Source of the DNA: JAAYZH01 sp964479695
Lineage (GTDB): Bacteria; Bacillota; Clostridia; Saccharofermentanales; Fastidiosipilaceae
Reading direction: 5' to 3'
Assembly (NCBI GenBank): GCA_964479695.1
Contig: CAYZSO010000004.1
Location: 87,227-151,226, forward strand
Length of the DNA stretch: 64,000 nucleotides
The notes below the pieces were generated by a model. That model was not told the DNA's origin and did not search any database. It saw only the letters and a list, made by a program, of their open reading frames with translations. This document shows positions 44,861-52,791 of the stretch, piece by piece (the stretch's first letter is position 1; the number at the start of each line of letters is the position of its first letter). The position numbers and the translations under genes are program-made.

Positions 44861-46351
44861 ATGAATCTCGCAAATCTTCTTTCAGATGTAGACTATACCA
44901 TCCTGCAAGGCACCCTTCCCGAGGAAGTATCCGACGTTTGCCGCGATAACCGCAAGGTGACCCGGGGCTGCCTCTTCATCTGCATTCAAGGGGCGCGTTT
45001 CGACACCCACGAAATCGCTTCAGAAATTGCGACCAAAGGCGCCTCCATCCTCCTCGTAGAACGTGAAGTTTTAGTTCCACCGGAAGTGACAGTCATTCAA
45101 GTGCCATCCACCAGAATCGCGATGGCCGAAATTTACGCTGCGTATTATGGCCACCCGGCGGAGCAAATGAAGCTGGTTGGCATTACCGGCTCAAAAGGCA
45201 AAACCACCACCTGCCACATGGTGCAGGCCATCCTGGAAGCCGGCGGGTATAAGGTCGGCACGATCGGCACCAGCGGTGTTTATTACGACGGCAAGCACTT
45301 CGAAGTGCATAACACAACGCCGGATTCCTATGATTTGCAGAAATATCTCCGTGATATGGCGGATGCCGGCGTCGAGATTGCGGTTCTGGAAGTTTCCTCG
45401 CAAGCAGAACTGCTTGAGCGGGTTTATGGGCTCACTTTTGCCTACAGTATCTTTACCAATATCGCCCACGGCGACCACATCGGACCTTCCGAACACAAAG
45501 ATTTTGCCGACTATTTGCGTTGCAAAAGTAAGCTCTTTGGCCAGACGAAAGTCGCTTTCCTCAACCGCGACGACGAACATTGGCGAGAGATCGCCGCGGA
45601 CCACTCATGTGAAGTCTTCACGTACGGAACGTCGGCGGAGGCCGATTACCGGGCTCTGCTGATTGAAGACACGGAAGTTTCCGGTATGCCAGGCCTCCGC
45701 CTTGTTACCGGTGGCCTCGATGAGCATGAATACTTGCTGAATCGGCCTGGCCACTTCAATGCGCTAAATGCCTTGGCCGCCATATGTGTGGGGAAAGCCT
45801 TCGGCGTGGCAGGAGACTTGATGGGGGAGGCTTTGGCCAACCTCTACATCCCGGGGAGACTCGAACTCATTTATGTTTCGGATGAGCTCAAAGTCTGCAT
45901 CGATAATGCGCATAATGGCTTCAGTCTGAAGCATTTTTTCGAAGCGATCCCTGCCTACAAACCGCAGCGGATTGTTGTTGTGTTTGGTTGTGGCGGTGAT
46001 CGGCAGCGCGATCGGCGGTTTGAGATGGGCGAAATTTCCGGTTCGTCGGCTGACCTCAGCATTGTCACATCGCAGCACAATCACTATGAGTCTTTCGCCA
46101 GCATACTTAAGGATATCAAGGTTGGTTTGGCGAAGACAAGGGGTGCGTACGTGGTGATCGAGGATCGGCGTGAGGCGATTGAGTATGCGATTAGGGAGGC
46201 CAAAGCCGGCGATTTCATCGGCATTACCGGATTAGGGCGCGTCAAGTACCAGTCCGTCAATGGCAGGGAAATCCCTTTTGACGATGCGGCCACGGCCCTG
46301 GAGTTCCTGGCAAAATACGGCTGGGCGAAGGCGGATGGGCAGCAGTCGTGA
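44861..46351 (+). CDS. MurE-like Mur ligase with altered substrate motifs
   Basis: Mur-ligase of 496 residues with all three domains: VCRDNRKVTRGCLFICIQG (UDP-binding domain), P-loop GITGSKGKTTT, carbamylated-lysine region YLRCKSKLF, and C-terminal FGCGGDRQRDRRFEMGEI. In MurE that last motif leads to DNPR, which reads the third amino acid; here the corresponding stretch is SQHNHYES. The usual DYAHTP also reads DNAHNGFS, and no GKGHE is seen. It is thus MurE-like but probably not the housekeeping DAP- or Lys-adding enzyme. The likely true murE lies upstream of the window in the dcw cluster. Start is ATG 44861. Confidence 0.8.
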   Translation: MNLANLLSDVDYTILQGTLPEEVSDVCRDNRKVTRGCLFICIQGARFDTHEIASEIATKGASILLVEREVLVPPEVTVIQVPSTRIAMAEIYAAYYGHPAEQMKLVGITGSKGKTTTCHMVQAILEAGGYKVGTIGTSGVYYDGKHFEVHNTTPDSYDLQKYLRDMADAGVEIAVLEVSSQAELLERVYGLTFAYSIFTNIAHGDHIGPSEHKDFADYLRCKSKLFGQTKVAFLNRDDEHWREIAADHSCEVFTYGTSAEADYRALLIEDTEVSGMPGLRLVTGGLDEHEYLLNRPGHFNALNALAAICVGKAFGVAGDLMGEALANLYIPGRLELIYVSDELKVCIDNAHNGFSLKHFFEAIPAYKPQRIVVVFGCGGDRQRDRRFEMGEISGSSADLSIVTSQHNHYESFASILKDIKVGLAKTRGAYVVIEDRREAIEYAIREAKAGDFIGITGLGRVKYQSVNGREIPFDDAATALEFLAKYGWAKADGQQS

Positions 46352-47300
46352 AAAAACACCTATGAAAACACCGGTTGAACCCCCTGCGAAAACCCCTTAC
46401 TATTCTGCGAATCAGTACTATCGCGAGCGCTTCGGACATAAAGTGTATAAATTGGCGCTCGAGGCAGGCTTCACGTGCCCCAATCGGGACGGGAGTTTGG
46501 GTGTGGGCGGCTGCACGTTTTGCCTGGAAGGCAGCGGCCGGTTTGCTGCCAAGGGCTCTTTGGCGGATCAGTTGGAAGCAGCAAAAGCCCTCGTCGCCCG
46601 CAAAATCAAGGATCCGAACCCTCGCTACATTGCCTATTTTCAATCGTATACAAATACTTATGCTCCGGTGGAGGTCCTGGAGGCTTTGTTTCGCCCTCTC
46701 CTTCGAGAGAAGGAAATCGTTGGGATCTCTATCGGGACGAGGCCTGACTGTTTGCCGCCGGAGACGGTGGCTTTGCTTCGCGAGTTGAACCTCGCAAAGC
46801 CCGTTTGGGTCGAGCTTGGTCTTCAAACGATCCACGAGCGCACAGCGGAACAGATCAACCGTTGTTACCCTTATCAAATTTTTCTCGGTGCGGTTCAGCG
46901 GCTCCACAAGGCGGGGCTGGAAACCATCGTTCACCTGATCTTCGGCCTCCCCGGTGAGTCGCGCGAGGAGATGCTGCAGACTGTGGATGAGGTGGCGAGG
47001 TTGCCGATTCAGGGGGTGAAGTTGCAGGTCTTGCATGTGTTGCGGGGGGCGGCTTTGGCCAAAGCCTACGCTCAAAGTAATTTCCGCTGCCTTGAGGAAG
47101 AGGAGTGGTTGGACCTGCTCTGCGAGATCATCCCGAGGCTGCCGGAGGGGATGGTTATTCATCGCTTGACCGGCGACGGAGCGAAGCGGGACCTGATCGC
47201 GCCGCTCTGGACGGCGAATAAACGCGCTGTGCGAAACCACATGAACCTTGTGTTCCGCGAACGGGGCATCCAGCAGGAAAGTCGCTTCGCGATTGAGTAA
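46335..47300 (+). CDS. TIGR01212/YhcC-type radical SAM protein
   Basis: The radical SAM cluster motif is of the distinctive spaced kind, FTCPNRDGSLGVGGCTFC, preceded by YRERFGHKVYKLALEAG. Further landmarks are FQSYTNTYAPVEVLE, ISIGTRPDCLPPE, WVELGLQTIHERTAEQINR and HLIFGLPGESREEML, which together are diagnostic of the family. The substrate is unknown; a role in tRNA or cofactor modification is often assumed. ATG 46335 overlaps the MurE-like gene by 17 bases and has GAAGGCGG before it; ATG 46362 is the alternative. A full 16-base GGCTTTGGCCAAAGCC (47051-47066) encodes Ala-Leu-Ala-Lys-Ala. Confidence 0.88.
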   Translation: MGSSREKTPMKTPVEPPAKTPYYSANQYYRERFGHKVYKLALEAGFTCPNRDGSLGVGGCTFCLEGSGRFAAKGSLADQLEAAKALVARKIKDPNPRYIAYFQSYTNTYAPVEVLEALFRPLLREKEIVGISIGTRPDCLPPETVALLRELNLAKPVWVELGLQTIHERTAEQINRCYPYQIFLGAVQRLHKAGLETIVHLIFGLPGESREEMLQTVDEVARLPIQGVKLQVLHVLRGAALAKAYAQSNFRCLEEEEWLDLLCEIIPRLPEGMVIHRLTGDGAKRDLIAPLWTANKRAVRNHMNLVFRERGIQQESRFAIE

Positions 47301-47324
47301 CGGGCATCCAATAGTGGAGTTTAC

Positions 47325-47357
47325 TCGCGACTGACTCGCGACTGACTCGTGACTGAC
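47325..47357. repeat. ACTCGCGACTG repeat
   Basis: Three 11-nt units ACTCGCGACTG, ACTCGCGACTG, ACTCGTGACTG after the radical SAM gene. Confidence 0.85.
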
Positions 47358-47381
47358 TTTGGAAATGTCTTGATTTGACAG

Positions 47382-47413
47382 CAAAAAGATCCCCCGCATT
47401 TTTCTGCGAGGGA
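47382..47413 (-). terminator. Terminator of the PadR-permease operon
   Basis: On the - strand TCCCTCGCA-GAAAAA-TGCGGGGGA (one mismatch) is followed by TCTTTTTG. Confidence 0.7.
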
Positions 47414-47493
47414 CTTACAAAATGTGCTGTTTGCTTATCGCTATCCGATACTGCTGTCTAAATCGGCCGCCGTTGCTAACGAAAGCTGCAAGC

Positions 47494-48498
47494 TTAATCG
47501 GCGGTGTTGCGGACGGCGTTCACGATCGCTGCAATTACTCCGAAGAGGACGCCGGCAATCGGCCAAATGATCCATGTACGGTGCCACTCCATCGAGACGA
47601 AACTCCAGGCCAGATAAGCAACGACGACGATGAGCCAGTAGGGGCCCGCGATGCGGTCGATGACTTTTTCCGAAGCTTGCTTCTCGGGGGTATAATCACC
47701 GATGTTCAGCAGAAGCTCAAGTGAACTCTTGCGTAGGCCGGCTGTAATGAATAGGGGAACTGCGATGGCCACGAAGATCAGCATCATGGCGCCGGCGAGC
47801 TCTCCCAGCAAGGGGTAGACTGAACCATATGCGGAGAAGATGATTACAAAGATGACACCAAGGAGGATCAAAGCGACGCCGACAGCGATTTTGGTCGAGA
47901 AAAGGCTGGTTTCACGTTCGTTCATAGCTTCGATTTCCTTCCTCGTATTTGCGTCGAGGAGGATGGTTTTGTTCTTATAACGATTGTTCTTGCTATCGCG
48001 GATGCCGCTGATGATGAAAATGGTCACGGCAACGGCGATCAGGACGAAAAAGATGATCAAACCCGGAAGTTCAGCAAGATCGGTGATTTCGGCGTCTTTG
48101 GCCTGCAAAATAGCATCCATCAGAATGATGACTACAGGTGCTAGAACTGTGAGTGACACACCCAAGGAGATCAGGCGGCCAAAGGTGCGCTTCTCTGACA
48201 GATAGCGCTTCGCCTCTTGATTGCTGACCGCGAGAGTCGGGAAGGTTTCGGTGTCCGTTGCTGTAGCGGCCGGTGCCTTGAGGTCTTCCCGGATCCCCAG
48301 GCTATCCGCCAGTTCTTCGAGGTTGCCAAATTCAGAGATGACTTGCCCCACGGCTTCGTTCTCGGTTTTGCCCTGCGCCTTCAACTCGTTGTACTTGTCC
48401 TCCATCATGGCGAGAAGTTCTTCCTTCGCGCGCAAAACGGCCGGAGTTTGATTGATGCCGTAAAACATATTTTCGAGAAATAATTTAATTGCGTCCAT
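47494..48498 (-). CDS. Multi-pass membrane protein with N-terminal DUF1700/permease-prefix domain
   Basis: The first ~75 residues (MDAIKLFLENMFYGINQTPAVLRAKEELLAMMEDKYNELKAQGKTENEAV) form the helical prefix seen in DUF1700 and permease-prefix proteins encoded beside PadR regulators. Six hydrophobic segments follow. GGAGAAGAAC precedes ATG 48498, and the reading frame overlaps the padR end by 14 bases. Such proteins are thought to be targets of, or partners to, the co-encoded PadR in envelope stress or antimicrobial responses; no specific function is seen. Confidence 0.75.
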   Translation of the reverse strand: MDAIKLFLENMFYGINQTPAVLRAKEELLAMMEDKYNELKAQGKTENEAVGQVISEFGNLEELADSLGIREDLKAPAATATDTETFPTLAVSNQEAKRYLSEKRTFGRLISLGVSLTVLAPVVIILMDAILQAKDAEITDLAELPGLIIFFVLIAVAVTIFIISGIRDSKNNRYKNKTILLDANTRKEIEAMNERETSLFSTKIAVGVALILLGVIFVIIFSAYGSVYPLLGELAGAMMLIFVAIAVPLFITAGLRKSSLELLLNIGDYTPEKQASEKVIDRIAGPYWLIVVVAYLAWSFVSMEWHRTWIIWPIAGVLFGVIAAIVNAVRNTAD

Positions 48499-48835
48499 GT
48501 TCTTCTCCTCCAATTTCGCGGATGAATTTCGAAACAACATCCTGCGTAAGTGCCCATTCGGCTACTTTTTCTTGGTAATAGTTTAGACCTGCTAACGTGA
48601 TTTGATAATAGGTCCGGCGTTTTCCGTTCGTCTCTGTGCCGTAGAAAGAGCTGATATAGCCATTTTTCTCCAGCCGGGTGAATGTTGAATACAAAGTCGT
48701 CTCCTTCATACTGTACTTGCCGTCTGACAATTCTTTGATCTGTCTTGAAATCTCATAACCATAAGACGGTTCGTCGAGGAGGAGATAGAGAATCATGAGG
48801 TCTGTATAGCCTCTGATCACATCACTGCCTATCAT
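48485..48835 (-). CDS. PadR-family transcriptional regulator
   Basis: Winged-helix regulator of 116 residues: GYTDLMILYLLLDEPSYGYEISRQIKELS, ETTLYSTFTRLEKNGYISSF and TNGKRRTYYQITLAGLNYY are the classic PadR segments. AAAGGAGG precedes ATG 48835. It is the first gene of a two-gene operon and probably represses its own promoter (TTGACA-17-GACAAT upstream). Confidence 0.93.
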   Translation of the reverse strand: MIGSDVIRGYTDLMILYLLLDEPSYGYEISRQIKELSDGKYSMKETTLYSTFTRLEKNGYISSFYGTETNGKRRTYYQITLAGLNYYQEKVAEWALTQDVVSKFIREIGGEEHGRN

Positions 48836-49003
48836 ACGTGCCTCCTTTGCATTTGTTTTGCGTCTGTTTTTGCACTGGTCTTCTGTGTTTGTTTTTCGAT
48901 TCAGTCTTTCAAGTTGTTTTTTTTTGATTTTGTCGCTTATCTTGCTGAACGAAGTGCTTCTGGCCAGAACATTCTATTTAACTACTTCGTCTCGCGTTGC
49001 TAC

Positions 49004-49019
49004 GTGTAACGTTGTTACG
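49004..49019. promoter_or_regulatory. Operator-like inverted repeat upstream of padR
   Basis: GTAAC-GTT-GTTAC (49006-49018) within CGTGTAACGTTGTTACG, just downstream of the padR -10 element; a possible autoregulatory PadR site. Confidence 0.4.
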
Positions 49020-49036
49020 TCTGTCGTAGTAATTAC

Positions 49037-49065
49037 ATTGTCAGGCATAGTAAAAGTTTTGTCAA
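49037..49065 (-). promoter_or_regulatory. padR operon promoter
   Basis: On the - strand TTGACA (49065-49060), 17-base spacer, GACAAT (49042-49037). Confidence 0.65.
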
Positions 49066-49077
49066 GGGGTGCACGAA

Positions 49078-49121
49078 AAAATGACTACATAAGTTTAAAA
49101 ATAAACTTATGTAGTCATTTT
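49078..49121. repeat. ACTACATAAGTTTA palindrome, copy 2, perfect 20-bp arms
   Basis: AAAATGACTACATAAGTTTA, loop AAAA, then its exact complement ending in TTTT. The A/T ends make it a bidirectional terminator candidate for metY on one side, though it lies 76 bases past the metY stop. It directly abuts the padR promoter. Confidence 0.95.
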
Positions 49122-49196
49122 GGTGCGCCGTTTTGGCTCAGCGCGCGTTACCTGGTGGGTTACTTAGCGGGTTACCCGGCGCCTTTACCCGGCGAG

Positions 49197-50483
49197 TTAC
49201 TTGGCGGCTGTGAAGCCGTTTTCCAGATCGGCGATGATGTCATCGATGTGTTCGGTGCCGATGGAAAGACGGATGGTATTGGGTTTGATGCCTTGCTTTT
49301 GTTGATCTTCTGCGCTGACTTGGGCATGGGTGGTGGTGGCGGGATGGATGACGAGTGACTTGACGTCGGCTACATTGGCCAGCAGGGAGAAGAGCTCCAG
49401 ATGGTCGATGAAGGAACGCGCTTCGGCTTCGCCGCCCTTAATTTCGAAGGTGAAGATCGTTGCCCCGCCGTTCGGGAAGTAGCGCTTGTAGAGTTCATGT
49501 TGCGGATGGCTTGGCAGGGAGGGGTGGTTGACTTTGTCGACTTGGGGGTGATTGGCCAGGTAGTCCACGACTTTCAGGGTGTTCTCGACATGGCGTTCGA
49601 TGCGAAGGGAGAGTGTCTCTAAACCTTGGAGGAAGAGGAAGGCGTTTAGTGGGGCCAAAGTCGCCCCGGTATCTCGTAGGATCACTGCTCTGATGCGGGT
49701 TACGAATGCGGCGGGGCCGACGTCTTTGGCAAAACTTATCCCATGATAGGATTCATTGGGCTCGACTAGCGAGGGGAACTTCCCTGAGGCTTCCCAATCG
49801 AACTTGCCGCCGTCGACTATGACACCGCCGATAGAGGTTCCGTGACCACCAATGAATTTTGTGGCGGAATGGACGACGATGTCTGCGCCATGCTCGAGTG
49901 GACGGAGGAGATAGGGGGTTGCGAACGTGGAGTCGATCACGAGGGGGATTTGGTTGGCGTGAGCGATTTCGGCGATTGCTTCGATGTCAACTAAGTCGGC
50001 GTTTGGATTTCCGATGGTTTCGATGAATACGGCGCGCGTGTTTTCGTCGATTGCAGCTGCGAAATTCGCCGGGTCGCTGCCATCAACGAATTTTGTGGTG
50101 ATCCCGTACTCTGGCAGCGTGTGGTTTAAGAGGTTGAAGGATCCGCCGTAGATGTTGGAGGCTGAGACGATGTTGTGGCCGGCTTTGGCCAAATTCAAAA
50201 TGGTATAGGTGATGGCGGCGGCTCCGGAGGCCACGGCGATCGCGGCGACTCCACCTTCCAGGGCGGCGATTCGCTTCTCGAACACCTCATTCGTGGTGTT
50301 GGTGAGGCGGCCATAGATGTTTCCGGCATCGGCCAAAGCGAACCTATCCCTCGCATGATCGAAGTTGTGGAAGACGTAGGAACTGGTCTGATAAATCGGC
50401 ACGGCTCTGGAGTCTGTTGCGGGGTCTGCCTGTTCCTGGCCGGCGTGAAGTTGGATTGTTTCAAAACGATAATTTTTACTCAT
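49197..50483 (-). CDS. metY: O-acetylhomoserine aminocarboxypropyltransferase (sulfhydrylase)
   Basis: PLP enzyme that makes homocysteine (or cysteine) from O-acetylhomoserine/O-acetylserine and sulphide. The 428 residues carry FETIQLHAGQEQADPATDSRAVPIYQT, the substrate region YGRLTNTTNEVFEKRIAALEGG and the PLP lysine in VVHSATKFIGGHGTSIGG, as in MetY of the Cys/Met metabolism family. AAGGAG precedes ATG 50483. A 5' region of ~350 bases carries promoter, operator-like repeat and leader ORF. The exact core palindrome lies inside at 50184-50193. Confidence 0.94.
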   Translation of the reverse strand: MSKNYRFETIQLHAGQEQADPATDSRAVPIYQTSSYVFHNFDHARDRFALADAGNIYGRLTNTTNEVFEKRIAALEGGVAAIAVASGAAAITYTILNLAKAGHNIVSASNIYGGSFNLLNHTLPEYGITTKFVDGSDPANFAAAIDENTRAVFIETIGNPNADLVDIEAIAEIAHANQIPLVIDSTFATPYLLRPLEHGADIVVHSATKFIGGHGTSIGGVIVDGGKFDWEASGKFPSLVEPNESYHGISFAKDVGPAAFVTRIRAVILRDTGATLAPLNAFLFLQGLETLSLRIERHVENTLKVVDYLANHPQVDKVNHPSLPSHPQHELYKRYFPNGGATIFTFEIKGGEAEARSFIDHLELFSLLANVADVKSLVIHPATTTHAQVSAEDQQKQGIKPNTIRLSIGTEHIDDIIADLENGFTAAK

Positions 50484-50623
50484 GGGGTTCTCCTTGTGAA
50501 TGTGTGTTAGTGTGTGTTGCGTGTGTTTGAAAATCTGCTTATTAAACTGACATTTGGCCATTGCAAACAGTTGCCTAGAGCAAACATTTGCGTATAGCAA
50601 AGCCAGGGTCTGGGTATGTTTTA

Positions 50624-50724
50624 CTCCCGGACAAACGATCGAAGACGCATATGGAAAAAGTATGTTAGAAAAAAGGGTAATTAGTAATGGCAGCGCGAAC
50701 GAACGTTAGTTCAGTGTCCGGGAG
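50624..50724 (-). promoter_or_regulatory. Long-range complementary pair in the metY leader RNA
   Basis: On the - strand CTCCCGGACA (50724-50715), which is the last part of the leader ORF, can pair exactly with TGTCCGGGAG (50633-50624). The arms are 81 bases apart. A ribosome terminating at the leader stop (50706) would cover the first arm. Confidence 0.55.
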
Positions 50725-50786
50725 CCTTGCATTCGCATGGGAGATAGGCCTAAACGGGTGATTTGCCGGATGAATTCATTTGTCAT
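50706..50786 (-). CDS. Putative 26-residue leader peptide of metY
   Basis: A short ORF starting ATG 50786, with AGGAGG at 50795-50800 and eight-base spacing, reads MTNEFIRQITRLGL then SPMRMQGSRTLN and stops at TAA 50706. It lies ~45 bases downstream of a strong -10. Two Met codons are separated by one codon (Pro-Met-Arg-Met). It ends 222 bases before metY. The downstream half of its sequence is complementary to a later part of the leader RNA. I do not recognise the peptide; a cis-acting attenuation role is inferred from position. Confidence 0.6.
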   Translation of the reverse strand: MTNEFIRQITRLGLSPMRMQGSRTLN

Positions 50787-50810
50787 GGGGCTGGCCTCCT
50801 CGAAGTAAAT

Positions 50811-50829
50811 ACCTACCAAACTAGTAGGT
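50811..50829. promoter_or_regulatory. Operator-like inverted repeat at the metY transcription start
   Basis: ACCTAC-N7-GTAGGT, perfect 6-bp arms, located 8 bases downstream of the -10 so that a bound protein would block initiation. The sequence type is one I associate, from memory only, with Rrf2-family regulators; an rrf2 gene lies 1.5 kb away. Confidence 0.55.
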
Positions 50830-50836
50830 TGATGGA

Positions 50837-50865
50837 ATTATGCCAATCCTTTGTGTGGCTGTCAA
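50837..50865 (-). promoter_or_regulatory. metY promoter
   Basis: On the - strand TTGACA (50865-50860), 17-base spacer, CATAAT (50842-50837). One of the best sigma-A promoters in the window. Confidence 0.8.
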
Positions 50866-50873
50866 GGGCTAAA

Positions 50874-50988
50874 TTAATTGGATTTTTGGATTTTTGGGGT
50901 GGATTTTTGAGATTCTGGGGAATTTTTGGGAAATTTTTGGGAACTTATTAATTTGGGGGAATTTTTGGGTTCGTTGGATTTTTGGGGG
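50874..50988. repeat. GGATTTTTGG-type tandem repeat after the serine hydrolase gene
   Basis: About ten irregular units GGATTTTTGG, GGAATTTTTGGG and GGAAATTTTTGGG occupy the gap between the metY promoter and the stop codon of the serine hydrolase gene, running up to the stop itself. Confidence 0.85.
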
Positions 50989-52020
50989 CTAATCACTCTT
51001 CATGGCAATTTGCATAGACAGCCTAATCGGCAGAGCGGGGTTCGCCATCTGATTGAGATCTCCCACTATAAATAAATCCTTTATTGGATAATAAAAAGCA
51101 AATGACCCCGTCGTACCGGAATGGCCTAATAGCTCACCACTTCCCTGAAAAAGCGTTGTCAATCCGTCCAAAGGGATTCTCATATACCCGCTTCCATAGC
51201 AAATCGGCGTCATGGTAGCCTGCAACTTATTGCGTAAGGGTAGCTCATCGAAAATTGAACTGTTGAATAAAATTCCACCGAAGAAAGCTTTCAGAAAAAT
51301 CATCAGTTCACGAGTTGTTGAGACACATCCACCGCTCGCCCCACTACTGCTAAGGAATTTGGGACGTTGGATCGCTTGATCCTTATAGTAGACGTTTGGC
51401 ACAAAGTCTTTATCCTCATCCGGGAGATAGGTGCTCGTTAGATTCAAGGGTTCAAATATAAAATGTCTATATATTTGACTTAATGGCCAATCCACAATGT
51501 TTTCTATGATCTTCCCAAGCAGATCGAAATTGATATCTGCATAGAACGCTTTTTTGATTGTGCGTGGTATAAAATGCGGTTTTAACTGCTTTGTCTTAGC
51601 TACGATTTCATTAAAGGTATAAGAAAAGTCTTCTTTTATTACGCGACGCTTAAAACTGTCTTTACCTTCTTCAAATACATCCGGCAATCCGCTTATTTGA
51701 AAGAGCAAATCGGAAATTGTCAGCTCGAAGGAATATTCTTTGCCGTTGAATACATGTAGCCCTTTCAAAACGGAATGATCAAGGTATTTCGCGATTTGAT
51801 CATCAAGTGATAACTTGCCTTCTTCACGCAATGCGAAAATGCACGCGGTAGTGAACAACTTGGTAATACTGGCCATAAGCATCGGAGAATCTAGATCCTT
51901 GCTGCCATAGCCTTGGCTATAGAAAAAATCCCCATTTGCATTTTCGACCAACAATACCGCTTCATGAATTCTCTTTGAGGCAATCGTTTTATTGAATATG
52001 GTTTCATACGTTCGCTCCAT
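50989..52020 (-). CDS. Serine hydrolase, beta-lactamase class C/PBP4*-like fold
   Basis: Protein of 343 residues with the catalytic SxxK in LMASITKLFTTACIF and a third motif HSG in LLGHSGTTGSFAFY. The Tyr of the YxN motif is probably in AFYADINFDLLGK, with Asp in place of Asn. No signal peptide or membrane anchor is visible, so it is likely cytoplasmic. The gene is clearly more AT-rich than its neighbours (many ATA, TTA and AAA codons), which suggests recent transfer. Ribosome site CGGAAAAGGAGAAAG precedes ATG 52020. Substrate unknown. Confidence 0.82.
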   Translation of the reverse strand: MERTYETIFNKTIASKRIHEAVLLVENANGDFFYSQGYGSKDLDSPMLMASITKLFTTACIFALREEGKLSLDDQIAKYLDHSVLKGLHVFNGKEYSFELTISDLLFQISGLPDVFEEGKDSFKRRVIKEDFSYTFNEIVAKTKQLKPHFIPRTIKKAFYADINFDLLGKIIENIVDWPLSQIYRHFIFEPLNLTSTYLPDEDKDFVPNVYYKDQAIQRPKFLSSSGASGGCVSTTRELMIFLKAFFGGILFNSSIFDELPLRNKLQATMTPICYGSGYMRIPLDGLTTLFQGSGELLGHSGTTGSFAFYYPIKDLFIVGDLNQMANPALPIRLSMQIAMKSD

Positions 52021-52094
52021 GCCGGTCTTTCTCCTTTTCCGAGCTGGGGAATAGGCTTTCTGCGTTTGATTGTTCTCACTGCCACTGAAAACTC

Positions 52095-52126
52095 ACTACA
52101 TAAGTATAAAATTGAACTTATGTAGT
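52095..52126. repeat. ACTACATAAGT palindrome, copy 3 (degenerate centre)
   Basis: ACTACATAAGT and ACTTATGTAGT with a 10-base AT-rich centre; the right end TGTAGTCGAA is duplicated immediately (52121-52140). It lies between rrf2 and the serine hydrolase gene. Confidence 0.9.
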
Positions 52127-52157
52127 CGAATGTAGTCGAATCCACAGTAGCAAACGG

Positions 52158-52592
52158 TTAAGCAAACTCTAAGGAAGAAAAATCAAAAGAATCAGAAGCT
52201 AACTCTTTCAAAGTGATTCCATCAAAGTAGGCATTTAGTCTGTTTTGCAAATCTTGCCACATGGGGAGCGTCTTACAAAAGGGTGCTCTTTCGCAGGGAT
52301 TCGGTGTTTGACTTAGACATGAAACAACATAAGGGTAGCTGTCCACTAAGCGCAAAATTTCGCTGACGGTATAGTCTTCAGGTTTGCGATTCAGTTTGTA
52401 GCCGCCGCCTTTGCCGCGAGAGGCGGCGAGAAGGTCGGCTTTGCTCAACGGTCTTACGATACTTTCGAGGTATTTCTCTGAAACATCTTGCCGATCCGTA
52501 ATGGTTCGGAGCGGCACCCACTCATCCGTCGGATTCGAGGCAAGATCAATCATGATTCTCAACGCATAGCGGCCACGAGTGGAAATAAGCAT
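52158..52592 (-). CDS. Rrf2-family transcriptional regulator
   Basis: Winged-helix regulator of 144 residues: MLISTRGRYALRIMIDLAS at the N terminus, VSEKYLESIVRPLSKADLL (recognition region) and SRGKGGGYKLNRKPEDYTVSEIL (wing). Three cysteines, C-x7-C-x5-C in SCLSQTPNPCERAPFCKT, could hold an Fe-S cluster as in IscR-type members, though the CymR subgroup uses none. ATG 52592 has TAGGAGG upstream. It may control metY, whose start region carries an inverted repeat; that link is inference. Confidence 0.88.
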   Translation of the reverse strand: MLISTRGRYALRIMIDLASNPTDEWVPLRTITDRQDVSEKYLESIVRPLSKADLLAASRGKGGGYKLNRKPEDYTVSEILRLVDSYPYVVSCLSQTPNPCERAPFCKTLPMWQDLQNRLNAYFDGITLKELASDSFDFSSLEFA

Positions 52593-52791
52593 AGACGGCC
52601 TCCTAAGATTTGTTATTATCCTGTATTTTACCAGCGTTCTTGACCGTTTTCCACATAACGTCTTGCGATTTTCCGCTACAATGAAGGCTACAATGAAGGC
52701 AATAGAAACACGCTCAGTACGCAGTGAAAGTATCTGGGCAGCTTTGATCCACACAGCCTTGATTCACCCGAATGAAGGGAGCCGCAGAACC

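Noticed and set aside
46257..47399. 380-residue open frame on the - strand
   Set aside because: Lies opposite the radical SAM gene, whose motifs are complete; the translation has no recognisable domain.
50484..50810. SAM riboswitch or T-box in front of metY
   Set aside because: No S-box core, no T-box sequence and no terminator directly before metY; the leader ORF and long-range pair explain the region better.
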